A stretch of 16,397 bases of DNA from an uncultured Candidatus Saccharibacteria bacterium (lineage in GTDB: Bacteria; Patescibacteriota; Saccharimonadia; Saccharimonadales; Saccharimonadaceae): contig CALFQW010000043.1 in NCBI GenBank assembly GCA_937919305.1, forward strand, positions 1-16,397, written 5' to 3'. Below are positions 5,977 to 12,377 of this stretch, piece after piece. A program made the translations under genes and the position numbers. The notes beneath the pieces are model-generated. The model searched no databases, had not been told where the DNA came from, and worked only from the letters and a program-made list of their open reading frames with translations. How positions within the stretch are numbered: the first letter of the stretch is position 1; each line of letters opens with the position of its first letter.

Positions 5977-8562
5977 TTATGCTGCAATCTCGAGTGCACC
6001 CTTTGAGTGTGCTGCGAGAACCTTCACGACGTTCTCTGTACTCGTAGGATCACCGACGAGTCCATATTCCTGGATACCGCGAAGTGTTGGCTGATAATAG
6101 AAGCTACCGTCTGCCTGATGTACTTCCATCAAGTGACCAGCCTTCACTGCATTGTCACCATGCTCGATCATCTGCTCATACGTGAGACCAGCACTTTCAT
6201 ATGCACCGCTCACCCAGTTACCCTTGATGTCGTTTTTCTCAACAACAGTTGATTCTGACTCAGCATCTACTGTATCAACCGGCTCCGCTTCAGGAGCGAC
6301 AGGTCCGACGAATCCTTCATCACCGGGCTGTAACTCGCTAGGATCTGTTGTTTCTGGCAATACCGTGCCGCCGTTAAGATTGTCTTCGATACCAGGTCGT
6401 TGGATGTGATCAAAGCCGGCTCCGCCGCCACTTCCCATGTCAGTTACCGAAGACTCAGGTGCATCTATATCATTCTCTTCCAGTAGTTCACGGAGTTCTG
6501 CATTTTCTGCTGCAAGTGCATCATTCGTTTCATCGAGATCATCGAGTTGTGACTGTAGGTCATCGAGCTGGGCCTGTAGTGCATCGGCGCCACTCACTTC
6601 GGGAGCATCCGGAGCTGATCCAATCTCAGGAGCTGCATCATCGCGGTTAAAATCGTAGAACCAATCATCGTTCGGTAGATCGGGTACATCGGTAGATACG
6701 CCACCGTCTTCGGCGTTAACACCTGGAAATAGTTTGATCGAAGCCCCATCTTTGCCCGAATCAGCGCCAGAATACATGTCATGAACGCCTTCAAACAATC
6801 CAGAGACCCAGCCCATACCCACACCAGCGAGTGCAGCAGAGCCCATCTGCCAGCGGAACTTTTTGCTATGCGCTTTGTCTATGCGCTCGCGCTCATCATG
6901 AAGCAATGCAGTCTCATCGATTGCATCACCATTCTGTATTCCTCTATCAAGTTGACTTTGTGTTTTACGAAGCTCATCTTTTCTTTCTTCATGCTGGGCA
7001 TCGAGCTTGAGGTTGTCTGCACCCTTCTGAAAAGACTGCATTGCACCATATTTTATGGCTTTTGCGGTAACAACAGCACCCGCAACCGCTCCGGCAGCTA
7101 CTCCTCCAGCAGCAGCGACGGTACCGCCAACAAGAACACCACCGAACGCAAAACCAAATGCCATTTTCTTGGCGACACCTTTGGCACCTTCTTGCGACCA
7201 TTTTGACCATCGTGATCCCATGGTGCGCCGAGCCCATCCACGTACACCTTTGCGCTCTTCAAATTTCAAGTCACCGTTATCATATGAGACGTCATAGAGG
7301 CCTTTGGCGCGTGACTTACGGAACTTATTGCGCATGTCTTCCATGTCGCCGATGGCACCGAGAGCGTCAGGATTTTTAGGATCACCCAGCCCAAGCACTG
7401 TCTCGAGTCGCGCACGACGAATTTCTTCATCTGTACGGCTATTGGCACTATTGCCCTCGACTTCACCATCGTTTGCCATGAGCTCCTGTAGACGCAGCGC
7501 GATCTGGAAGTTGTCGTGCGTCTCGGCGTGACGGCCTTTTGAACCGCGGGTTCCGGCCAACGTTACAGTACTGTCTTCGCGTATAGCTGAGGACCGAGCA
7601 TGTGCAATAGTTGCAACCTCGAGAAAAGCATTGGCGAGCTCAATCTGATCACTTGAGCCACCCAACAATACATTGTCATGCTGCTCCAGGCGGCTAAGAA
7701 TAAACTTATCGACGACTTTTTTATCTTTAACATCGTCAATTTCCATGTCGATAGATTTTTGCTTACCTGTCTTCGTGCGACCAAGTGCACCTTCGGCATC
7801 ATCTCTCAGGCCTTTACGGAAAAGCTCGATAGCGTCGGGTGAACTGTGCAATAGATCATAGAGGCCTTGAGCCTGCTCGTCATAACGCGCGTCTTTTTCT
7901 GCTTGGGTTTCTGGTGCTGATTTTAGGTTACGTGCCATCTTGTTATTTCTCCTTGTAGGTGGTTGCGGTGCATTAGGTGTATTAAGTTGTGGACTTGGTG
8001 TGTTCGGTGGTGTTGGTGTGTTTGCTGCAGTAGGACTTTGGGTAGACTTCGGTGGGGCTGGTGGCGCGCTTGCTTTTGCAGTTGTACTAGAGCTAGATAC
8101 TGGCTGAGTAGTCATAGGCACATGAGCCGTTTGAGCGGAAGATGTTGTGGTCGCAAGCGCATTTCTATCGACTACCTCGCCCCTTTTAAAAGATTCTCCT
8201 GCTAGCGCTACAATGCCATCGCAAACAATGCTTGCTTTTTCAATATAGCTCCGCCTACTGATTCTCGAGGCGCCCTCAGCAGGACTTGGTAGATAATCAT
8301 CGGACTTGGTAATCTTCTCGGCTAACACTTCAACGACATCTTCAAAAGTTAGTCCATCTATATCTTCACGCCAAGATTCGGGAAGATCCTTGGGCTGATC
8401 ACCTACTCCGGCGTACGCAGCAAAGTCATGTATGCCTTTATCAATCAAAGATTCTAATTGCTTCTTCACGGAAACTGGCAATCGGTCGAGTCTTTGTTCA
8501 ACGAGCTGATATTGCTCACTGGGACTGGACGATTCTGATTGAGACGACTCTGGTCCTGACAT
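5977..8562 (-). CDS. Large membrane protein of unknown function, with Pro/Ser/Thr linker, two hydrophobic segments and a coiled coil
   Basis: I do not recognise this 861-residue protein. In order: a charged helical N-terminal region (17-135); a Pro/Ser/Thr/Asn-rich linker (about 137-203); a soluble charged region (210-445); a basic stretch RGWARRTMGSRWSKWSQ (441-457); a long Gly/Ala/Val-rich hydrophobic segment (467-500), long enough for a membrane hairpin; a charged linker (512-570); a second hydrophobic segment (574-591); an acidic region; a strong leucine-zipper-like coiled coil (659-696); an acidic linker (700-775); and a compact C-terminal domain (777-861). It has no signal peptide and no enzymatic motif that I can see. 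Basic residues before the first hydrophobic segment suggest a cytoplasmic N-terminus. The upstream ATG at 8562 has only a purine-rich AGAAGAAG before it, whereas an internal in-frame ATG at 7938 has a strong SD, so two forms may exist. Two small helical proteins follow. A structural or envelope role is possible but unproven. Confidence 0.8.
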   Translation of the reverse strand: MSGPESSQSESSSPSEQYQLVEQRLDRLPVSVKKQLESLIDKGIHDFAAYAGVGDQPKDLPESWREDIDGLTFEDVVEVLAEKITKSDDYLPSPAEGASRISRRSYIEKASIVCDGIVALAGESFKRGEVVDRNALATTTSSAQTAHVPMTTQPVSSSSTTAKASAPPAPPKSTQSPTAANTPTPPNTPSPQLNTPNAPQPPTRRNNKMARNLKSAPETQAEKDARYDEQAQGLYDLLHSSPDAIELFRKGLRDDAEGALGRTKTGKQKSIDMEIDDVKDKKVVDKFILSRLEQHDNVLLGGSSDQIELANAFLEVATIAHARSSAIREDSTVTLAGTRGSKGRHAETHDNFQIALRLQELMANDGEVEGNSANSRTDEEIRRARLETVLGLGDPKNPDALGAIGDMEDMRNKFRKSRAKGLYDVSYDNGDLKFEERKGVRGWARRTMGSRWSKWSQEGAKGVAKKMAFGFAFGGVLVGGTVAAAGGVAAGAVAGAVVTAKAIKYGAMQSFQKGADNLKLDAQHEERKDELRKTQSQLDRGIQNGDAIDETALLHDERERIDKAHSKKFRWQMGSAALAGVGMGWVSGLFEGVHDMYSGADSGKDGASIKLFPGVNAEDGGVSTDVPDLPNDDWFYDFNRDDAAPEIGSAPDAPEVSGADALQAQLDDLQSQLDDLDETNDALAAENAELRELLEENDIDAPESSVTDMGSGGGAGFDHIQRPGIEDNLNGGTVLPETTDPSELQPGDEGFVGPVAPEAEPVDTVDAESESTVVEKNDIKGNWVSGAYESAGLTYEQMIEHGDNAVKAGHLMEVHQADGSFYYQPTLRGIQEYGLVGDPTSTENVVKVLAAHSKGALEIAA
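7936..7954 (-). promoter_or_regulatory. Internal Shine-Dalgarno and in-frame ATG inside the large membrane-protein gene
   Basis: Minus-strand AAGGAGA (7954-7948) is followed after 9-10 nt by ATG (7938-7936), which is Met209 of the 861-residue frame. It sits exactly where the Pro-rich linker ends and the next soluble region begins (NNK-MARNLK). This is a far better start signal than the one at 8562. It could produce a 653-residue shorter protein lacking the N-terminal domain and linker. Confidence 0.6.
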
Positions 8563-8572
8563 ATCTTCTTCT

Positions 8573-8633
8573 TAAAGTGCTTTCTATCGGTTTTTTTAGT
8601 ATGTGTGTATCTATAGAAGATACTAGCACTTTA
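8573..8633 (-). promoter_or_regulatory. Inverted-repeat leader upstream of the large membrane-protein gene
   Basis: A perfect 9-bp inverted repeat, TAAAGTGCT (8573-8581) and AGCACTTTA (8625-8633), encloses 43 nt that contain a second, smaller stem GTATC/GATAC (8607-8611 and 8619-8623). The outer repeat ends about 10 nt before the start codon at 8562. It may fold in the mRNA and affect that start, or be an operator. A weak -10-like TATAGA lies in the inner stem on the minus strand; no convincing promoter was found. Confidence 0.4.
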
Positions 8634-8638
8634 TTGAT

Positions 8639-8679
8639 AAAAAGTCAAGTATAAGCATCAATATGATGCTTATACTTGA
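8639..8679 (-). terminator. Rho-independent terminator of the rpsA-infB transcript
   Basis: A perfect 15-bp stem (8645-8659 with 8665-8679, loop AATAT) is followed on the minus strand by CTTTTT (8644-8639). It lies 27 bp after the infB stop. The plus-strand side has no U-tract, so it works in one direction. Confidence 0.9.
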
Positions 8680-8705
8680 ACTAGTTATGTATACTACTTT
8701 TTCTA

Positions 8706-10475
8706 CTAGGCGCTAAGGGTACGTTTCTTGAGTTCTCGAGTAAAGAAATGGAGTCGATCATTCTCTTCAATAGTAAGCTTTGTCTTGGTTTTGAGCTCGA
8801 GCCCACACTGCTCACCTTCGAAGACCTCTTTGGCCTCTTGTTGCTGACGCTGTACTTTGGTCACCTCAGCCTCCGCGACTGTTTCTCCGCCACGCTCAAC
8901 GCGCACGAGAACGTTCGGCACAACTTTGCCGCGTAATACTTCTCCACCGCATATGACCGCACTCTTTGTGGTGCGGAATACGCCGAGTACCTTGAGCTCA
9001 CCAAGATCGGTCTCGACAACCTCTGGGCTCAACATATCTTCCATCACGGTTCGGACATCATCGAGCAGCTCATAGATCACCTTGAATATGCGAATACTTA
9101 CCTTGTCACGAGCTGCAAGACGCTTCACAGCAGGTGGTAACGCGATGTTGAAGCCATATATGACCGCATTTGATCCAGCAGCTAGACGAACGTCATTTTC
9201 CGAGATGCTACCGACTCCTGAGCTGAGTATACGGACTGTCAGCTCGTCGTTATCAAGTAGCTTGAGGCTGTCTGTTACGGAAGTGAGAGATCCTTGCACG
9301 TCAGCCTTGACGATGACGTTTACTTCTTGAGACTCGGCTTTTTTGTTCATCATACGCAGCAGGTCCGAGCCAGTGACATTTGTCTGAGCTTGATCGCGTT
9401 CGGTTGAAGCCCTGTTCTTGGCGATTTGGGCACGTGCGGCTTTTTCATTTTTGACCGCGACGAAATGATCGCCGAAACTCGGAACTTCCTTGAAGCCTGT
9501 TACTGTAGCGGGAGTCGAAGAGCCAGCGATGGCCAACGGCTTACCTGCGTAGTCGGTTTGTGTTCGAACCTTGGCATAGGTTTTTCCTGCAACTATAAAC
9601 TGTCCAGGACGAAGCTCACCATGTTGTACTAGCACACTCACAACAGGTCCTTTGCCGACCTCCATATGAGATTCGATAACTAGTCCTTCAGATGGGACAT
9701 CGACGTCTGCCTTGAGCTCTTCGATATCTGCTACAAGCAGTACCGTATCGAGTAGTGTATCGATCCCATCGCCTGTCTTTGCTGAGACCTCAACCATCGG
9801 GACATCTCCGCCCCAGGTTTTATCATCGGCGAGTACCTTGTGTTCGGCGAGCTGGCCCTTTACTAGACCTGGATTTGCAGTTTCTTTATCCATCTTATTG
9901 ATGGCAACAACCATCTTGGCATTCGCAGAGCGAGCAAACTTGATAGCCTCTATCGTTTGCGGCTTTACGCCATCATCAGCGGCTACAACTATGATCACAA
10001 CATCTGTCAGTGTTGCACCGTGCTGACGTAGTGCAGAAAAAGCCTCATGACCAGGGGTGTCGAGAAGAGTGATTGATCGATCACCCCGTACCGTTTGATA
10101 CGCACTGATGTGCTGCGTGATACCGCCAGCCTCTCCGCTCACAACCTTGAGATCCAATATAGCATCGAGTAGACTCGTCTTTCCGTGGTCAACATGCCCC
10201 ATCACTGCAACTATAGGGGGGCGTTCTGTAGCGCTATCGCCGAGAGCTCGAGCAGTAGCTTGCTCGATTGGCGCTTCTTTTTGCTCTAACTGGACATCGA
10301 GCTCTAGCTCATCAACGATAATCTGTGCTGTTTCGATGTCAATGCGTTGGTTGACCGTCGCTGCGATACCGTTCTTGAATAGCTCTCCAACGAGCTTTGT
10401 AACAGGGAGCTGAAGGCTATCAGCTAACTCACCTACTGTGATTGTTTCTGCAACCTGTAATACTTTTTCGGCCAT
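8706..10475 (-). CDS. infB: Translation initiation factor IF-2
   Basis: IF-2 is the GTPase that brings fMet-tRNA to the 30S subunit and promotes subunit joining. The 589 residues begin with one IF2 N-terminal helical domain (about 10-58), then the G domain with GHVDHGKT (G1, 93-100), GITQHI (G2, 118-123), DTPGH (G3, 139-143), NKMD (G4, 193-196) and SAK (G5, 231-233). Domains II, III and IV follow, ending in the C-terminal beta-barrel (about 490-580) that binds formyl-methionine. It lacks the long N-terminal extension of proteobacterial IF-2, as expected for a short form. Start at the ATG at 10475; GGAAGGAG lies 12 nt upstream, a little far. It is 83 bp downstream of rpsA on the same strand and ends before a strong terminator. 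It acts directly on the product of fmt, encoded elsewhere in this window. Confidence 0.97.
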   Translation of the reverse strand: MAEKVLQVAETITVGELADSLQLPVTKLVGELFKNGIAATVNQRIDIETAQIIVDELELDVQLEQKEAPIEQATARALGDSATERPPIVAVMGHVDHGKTSLLDAILDLKVVSGEAGGITQHISAYQTVRGDRSITLLDTPGHEAFSALRQHGATLTDVVIIVVAADDGVKPQTIEAIKFARSANAKMVVAINKMDKETANPGLVKGQLAEHKVLADDKTWGGDVPMVEVSAKTGDGIDTLLDTVLLVADIEELKADVDVPSEGLVIESHMEVGKGPVVSVLVQHGELRPGQFIVAGKTYAKVRTQTDYAGKPLAIAGSSTPATVTGFKEVPSFGDHFVAVKNEKAARAQIAKNRASTERDQAQTNVTGSDLLRMMNKKAESQEVNVIVKADVQGSLTSVTDSLKLLDNDELTVRILSSGVGSISENDVRLAAGSNAVIYGFNIALPPAVKRLAARDKVSIRIFKVIYELLDDVRTVMEDMLSPEVVETDLGELKVLGVFRTTKSAVICGGEVLRGKVVPNVLVRVERGGETVAEAEVTKVQRQQQEAKEVFEGEQCGLELKTKTKLTIEENDRLHFFTRELKKRTLSA

Positions 10476-10500
10476 AGATTTGAGCTGCTCCTTCCCTTTT

Positions 10501-10551
10501 GCTGGGTAGTTGGGCGGACCCGCGATCCGGCAGTTCCGCCCTCAACCTAGC
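10501..10551 (-). promoter_or_regulatory. Long intercistronic hairpin between rpsA and infB
   Basis: GGGCGGA (10512-10518) pairs perfectly with TCCGCCC (10535-10541) around a 16-nt loop. The stem continues outward, with mismatches and one bulge, to GCT/AGC at 10501-10503 and 10549-10551. It begins 7 nt after the rpsA stop and lies just before the infB SD. No U-tract follows, so it is not a standard terminator; a processing or stability element is more likely. Confidence 0.65.
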
Positions 10552-10558
10552 AAATGTG

Positions 10559-11620
10559 TTACTTTTTCAGACTAAGTGATATTTTGCGACTATCTTTCTC
10601 GATATCGAGAACCTTGAAAGATTTGCGCTCATTGAGCTTGAAGACTTTTTCTGGGTCCGCGTCTTCGCCGCCACCGAGCTCGCTGACATGCACGAGTGCT
10701 TCAACAGCTGGGCTGATCTGCACGAATGCACCAAACGGTGTAATACGTGTCACTGTGCCGTCAACTGTACTCCCCTTGCTGAAGGCTTCAACCTCTGTCA
10801 GCCACGGATCATCCTGTAGCTGTTTGAGGCTAAGGCTGAGACGATCTTTGTCGATACTGATGATCTTTGCTTCGACCGTATCACCCACCTTCACGTAGTC
10901 ACCAGGATTGTTCACACGCTCCCAGCTAATCTCAGAGATATGTATAAGACCTTCGATGCCTTCAACGTTCACGAATGCACCGAAGTCAACGACACCAGTG
11001 ATAACACCGCTCACTGCATCGCCAACCTTGAGGTTTGCAAATCGATCTGCAAGTCCTTCGCGTATCGCTTCTTTTTCAGAAAAGATAAGCTTGTTTGCTT
11101 TGCGGTCCGCATCGAGGACACGTACTTTTATACCCTTACCAACGAGCCCGTTTAGGCGCTGGAGGATCTCGTCTTTATCTGAGCTTCCAACTCGAGGATA
11201 ATGCTCTGCACTGAGCTGTGATACAGGTAGAAATCCTCGGACTCCTTCGAGCTCGATGAGCAGTCCACCTCTATTTGCATCATAGGCAGTTACTTCGATA
11301 GTGTCGCCGTCATCGACAATGCGCTGAATCTCATCCCAACCTCGATCTTTTGCGGCTTTGCGAAGACTCAAGAGTGCGTAGCCGTTCTCCATCTCGGTAT
11401 CAACGATACTCGCGGTTACAGAGGAGCCTTCCTCGAGCTTTTGACCAAAACCGATCTCTCGGCGTGGCACGAACCCGACACCAAGTGGTCCGAGGTCGAT
11501 CAGTACCTCGTGCTTACGCACGCTCATGACTGTTCCCTCTGCTACCTCACCCTGTACAAGTTGACCAACCTTCTCATCTGCGAGCAGGTCATCCATAGTT
11601 ATATTTTTGGCTGTTGCCAT
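10559..11620 (-). CDS. rpsA: Ribosomal protein S1 (four S1 repeats)
   Basis: S1 is the RNA-binding 30S protein that helps recruit mRNA. The 353 residues hold four S1 OB-fold repeats, at about 22-88, 103-182, 196-267 and 281-352. The last two are the most typical, with VDFGAFVNVEGIEGLIHISEIS and ITPFGAFVQISPAVEALVHVSE, and each ends in the usual LSLSLK or ISLSLK. Proteobacterial S1 has six repeats; four is common in Gram-positive and candidate-phyla bacteria. The start ATG at 11620 gives MATAKNITMDDLL, a normal S1 beginning, yet there is no Shine-Dalgarno sequence and a hairpin lies just upstream. It heads the rpsA-infB unit. In an organism where some genes look leaderless, S1 may matter less for those starts and more for structured mRNAs. 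Confidence 0.95.
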   Translation of the reverse strand: MATAKNITMDDLLADEKVGQLVQGEVAEGTVMSVRKHEVLIDLGPLGVGFVPRREIGFGQKLEEGSSVTASIVDTEMENGYALLSLRKAAKDRGWDEIQRIVDDGDTIEVTAYDANRGGLLIELEGVRGFLPVSQLSAEHYPRVGSSDKDEILQRLNGLVGKGIKVRVLDADRKANKLIFSEKEAIREGLADRFANLKVGDAVSGVITGVVDFGAFVNVEGIEGLIHISEISWERVNNPGDYVKVGDTVEAKIISIDKDRLSLSLKQLQDDPWLTEVEAFSKGSTVDGTVTRITPFGAFVQISPAVEALVHVSELGGGEDADPEKVFKLNERKSFKVLDIEKDSRKISLSLKK

Positions 11621-11627
11621 AGTTACT

Positions 11628-11727
11628 TTGTGGTAGATTTTTTTCGAAAAGTACTACCAAACTCCCTTCATAAATGTATTTTCTTGTGAGCTACGTCCGC
11701 ATGAACAAAAAATGTGCATACGAACAC
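11628..11727 (-). promoter_or_regulatory. Structured rpsA 5' leader, possible autoregulatory element
   Basis: Two hairpins are visible in the leader. Hairpin I pairs 11717-11727 with 11693-11703, 11 bp including several G-U pairs, around a 13-nt loop containing six Us on the mRNA. Hairpin II pairs TGGTAG (11659-11654) with CTACCA (11636-11631) and has an inner TTTTCGAAAA stem (11641-11650). Hairpin II ends about 10 nt before the rpsA ATG, where an SD would normally be, and none is present. The E. coli rpsA leader is also folded and SD-poor and is repressed by S1 itself; the same logic here is inference. Confidence 0.5.
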
Positions 11728-11744
11728 CCAAAGAATTGCCTATA

Positions 11745-11773
11745 AGTATACCTCTTATCCACCCCAATTGCAA
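11745..11773 (-). promoter_or_regulatory. Promoter of the rpsA-infB unit
   Basis: On the minus strand TTGCAA (11773-11768), a 17-nt spacer and TATACT (11750-11745) form a good sigma-70 promoter. Initiation near 11738 would give a leader of about 118 nt, long enough to hold both hairpins upstream of rpsA. The promoter starts 18 bp after the end of the neighbouring surface-protein gene. Confidence 0.7.
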
Positions 11774-11791
11774 AAAGCAGGTTCTGAAGAT

Positions 11792-12283
11792 TTATCGCTT
11801 CGTCAGTACGCTATGGCGATAGTGCTGGCGAGATAGAAGATACTGGTACGCAGCGAAAACCATAAAACCAGCTCCTGCAGTCAGTGCAAATACTTCCGAT
11901 GGACCCGTAGCCGGGATGTCTGAAGGACCGCTGTTCGCTATCCGGCCGCTGCTGGTAGGGGCTGTAGATTCAGTCGATGGAGATTGACGGCTGGAATCGG
12001 TAGAACCGCTTGCACTGGGTGTAGACGACTGTCCGCTCTCTGAGGCCGATGAGCTATTTCGAGAGCCTTGTGTTGATTCGCTGGACGGCTTATCTTCGCT
12101 CTTAGGCTGTGTCTGATTCGCTGCTCCTGCATTCGGATCTTGCGCAACTTGATCAGAATTACCTCCATCGCGAACATTGCGAGCGTATTGCTTTGAAGCG
12201 TATAGCGCACCGAGCAGCAGTACCGCTAGAACAACGCCGACTACAACAAAACTGACGATGCCCCCTCTTTGATCGCTCTTCAT
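11792..12283 (-). CDS. Small surface protein with N-terminal membrane anchor and IPATG sortase-like C-terminal tail
   Basis: A 163-residue protein in three parts: a short basic start and a membrane segment (IVSFVVVGVVLAVLLLGALYA, split here as residues about 9-29); a low-complexity Ser/Thr/Gly/Pro-rich region (about 40-120); and IPATG (123-127) followed by a hydrophobic stretch (131-150) and a basic tail (151-163). The last three elements, in this order, are the layout of an LPXTG cell-wall sorting signal with Ile in place of Leu. The open frame runs back to 12460, but that part overlaps the ROK gene and its promoter. The ATG at 12283 is chosen because GAGG lies 9 nt upstream; the ATG at 12289 is the alternative. 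A TGG-TATAAT promoter lies just upstream. It is probably exposed on the cell surface; partner and function are unknown. Confidence 0.75.
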   Translation of the reverse strand: MKSDQRGGIVSFVVVGVVLAVLLLGALYASKQYARNVRDGGNSDQVAQDPNAGAANQTQPKSEDKPSSESTQGSRNSSSASESGQSSTPSASGSTDSSRQSPSTESTAPTSSGRIANSGPSDIPATGPSEVFALTAGAGFMVFAAYQYLLSRQHYRHSVLTKR

Positions 12284-12310
12284 TATCATGTACCTCTTTA
12301 CTTTGGAGAT

Positions 12311-12319
12311 ATTATACCA
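12311..12319 (-). promoter_or_regulatory. Extended -10 promoter for the IPATG surface protein
   Basis: TGG-TATAAT on the minus strand (12319-12311) is a perfect extended -10 element. TTGCTC at 12338-12333 is a weak -35 at 16 nt. Initiation near 12304 leaves a leader of about 20 nt containing the GAGG ribosome site. Confidence 0.7.
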
Positions 12320-12361
12320 AGATAAACAGATAGAGCAACAGGTCCCTTGGCCTAGCCTACA

Positions 12362-12370
12362 TGCTATACT
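12362..12370 (+). promoter_or_regulatory. Extended -10 promoter for the ROK kinase gene, leaderless start
   Basis: TGC-TATACT (12362-12370) ends exactly 7 nt before the ATG at 12378, so transcription should begin at or within a base or two of the start codon. There is no Shine-Dalgarno sequence and no clear -35. It is back to back with the promoter at 12311-12319. Confidence 0.6.
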
Positions 12371-12377
12371 GAGCGGC

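Noticed and set aside
6781..7206. 141-codon open frame on the plus strand
   Set aside because: It is antisense to the 861-aa gene, has no ribosome site and reads as low-quality hydrophobic protein; a shadow.
8690..8695. TATACT on the plus strand near the end of infB
   Set aside because: No plus-strand gene or spaced start codon follows; it lies between infB and its terminator.
12288..12377. 30-codon extension of the ROK protein
   Set aside because: ROK proteins begin just before DTGGTK, and the extension runs through both divergent promoters.
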